Assembly: GCA_947034895.1 (NCBI GenBank)
Contig: OX344763.1
Span: forward strand, 54,931,025 to 54,995,024
Reading direction: 5' to 3'
Source of the DNA: Rhytidiadelphus loreus
Lineage: Eukaryota; Streptophyta; Bryopsida; Hypnales; Hylocomiaceae
Length of the DNA: 64,000 bases
In this document: in pieces, positions 63,910 to 64,000 of the stretch
Position numbering within the stretch: the first letter of the stretch is position 1
How the letters are laid out: every line of letters begins with the position of its first letter
Translations under genes and position numbers: made by a program
The notes under the pieces: generated by a model
Seen by the model: the letters and a program-made list of their open reading frames with translations, nothing else
Told to the model about the DNA's origin: nothing
Databases searched by the model: none

Positions 63910-64000
63910 CTAAACTCATGCATTCAAAACAATATGCACTTTCGGGTAGTCACTGTCTATGATTTTGTGTGTGAAACTAAAAATTGGGGCAACGTTCTTG
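63910..64000. repeat. Partial monomer at the right edge (bases 1-91)
   Basis: Begins with 'ctaaactc', has 'gcactttcggg' and 'ttggggcaacg', and is cut by the window end after 'cgttcttg'. The array continues to the right. Confidence 0.9.

Larger units (their letters stand above)
1..64000. repeat. 185-bp tandem satellite array, about 346 monomers, all in one orientation
   Basis: Seen: every position belongs to a 185-bp unit repeated head to tail. The anchor 'ctaaactcatgcattc' (or a one-base variant) recurs at 86, 271, 456 and so on to 63910, giving 345 complete units and two edge partials. No unit is inverted, no unrelated sequence interrupts the array and only three units differ in length, by 1 base each. 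The commonest unit is 33.5% GC. Known: megabase arrays of AT-rich monomers of roughly 150-190 bp, organised in higher-order repeats, typify centromeric or pericentromeric satellites of plants and animals, and prokaryotes have nothing comparable. Inferred: a eukaryotic (peri)centromeric array. A subtelomeric or interstitial heterochromatic array is possible, because no telomere motif, retrotransposon or flank is visible to decide. I do not recognise the family. Confidence 0.97.

Noticed and set aside
1..64000. CRISPR array or other repeat-spacer structure
   Set aside because: The repeats abut directly with no unique spacers, the unit is 185 bp and no cas-like gene is present.
1..64000. Transposon, LTR or Helitron origin visible in the monomer
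   Set aside because: No terminal repeats, primer-binding site, polypurine tract or coding remnant is seen; the period is constant with no longer internal unit.
1..64000. Known plant centromere repeats (for example the Arabidopsis 178-bp or rice 155-bp families)
   Set aside because: Length differs and I see no resemblance to what I remember of those sequences. A database search would be needed to exclude distant relation or to find the true family.

Overview
The whole 64-kb window is one uninterrupted, head-to-tail satellite DNA array with a 185-bp period. I count 345 complete monomers plus an 85-base partial at the left edge and a 91-base partial at the right edge. There is no unique sequence, gene, RNA gene, transposon, inversion or sequence gap. 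The array runs off both ends, so its true length and flanks are unknown. Array size, monomer length near nucleosomal repeat length, low GC (62 of 185 bases, about 33.5%, in the commonest monomer) and higher-order organisation point to a eukaryotic chromosome, most simply a (peri)centromeric satellite. The repeat looks plant-like to me, but I do not recognise the family and cannot name the species.

Monomer numbering: base 1 is the C of 'ctaaactc'. Monomers start at 86+185n up to about 27.9 kb, one base earlier between about 27.9 and 31.5 kb, back in register to about 54.4 kb, then one base earlier to the end. Only three 1-base length changes occur in the window (near 27912, 31526 and 54366). 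Five sequence types recur. A is the commonest. B is the most diverged, with 44 full copies counted. C is CpG-rich. D carries 'ggctgttcc'. E carries 'gactgttga'. Many diagnostic sites are CpG/TpG/CpA alternatives, as expected from decay of methylated CpG, with C carrying the most CpG (6) against 3 in A and B.

Layout. 1-9 kb: an 11/12-monomer higher-order repeat (3416-8780). 9-12.5 kb: B-rich, with mosaic monomers. 12.5-18.2 kb: A-rich, almost B-free. 18.2-26.5 kb: dense B, with 4- and 6-monomer units (20806-25430). 26.5-34.4 kb: mixed, with a 6-monomer block repeated 4995 bp away. 34.4-44 kb: a 28-monomer (5180-bp) tandem duplication with no difference found over 4382 bp. 44-46.9 kb: A-rich. 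46.9-53.7 kb: a 13/14-monomer block repeated about 4.4-4.6 kb away. 53.7-63 kb: B-free until 62985, with a tandem 9-monomer (1665-bp) duplication. A recurrent local order D-C-B-E-A is clearest from 28 to 53 kb.

No genes work together here. The open frames on both strands (about 69 codons on +, about 62 on -) come from the monomer lacking stops in those frames. They start at TTG on the + strand, overlap their neighbours and change frame each monomer, so none is annotated as CDS. The items of interest are array evolution (nested duplications, mosaics, zonal variants, CpG decay) and two adjacent dyad motifs kept in nearly every monomer.
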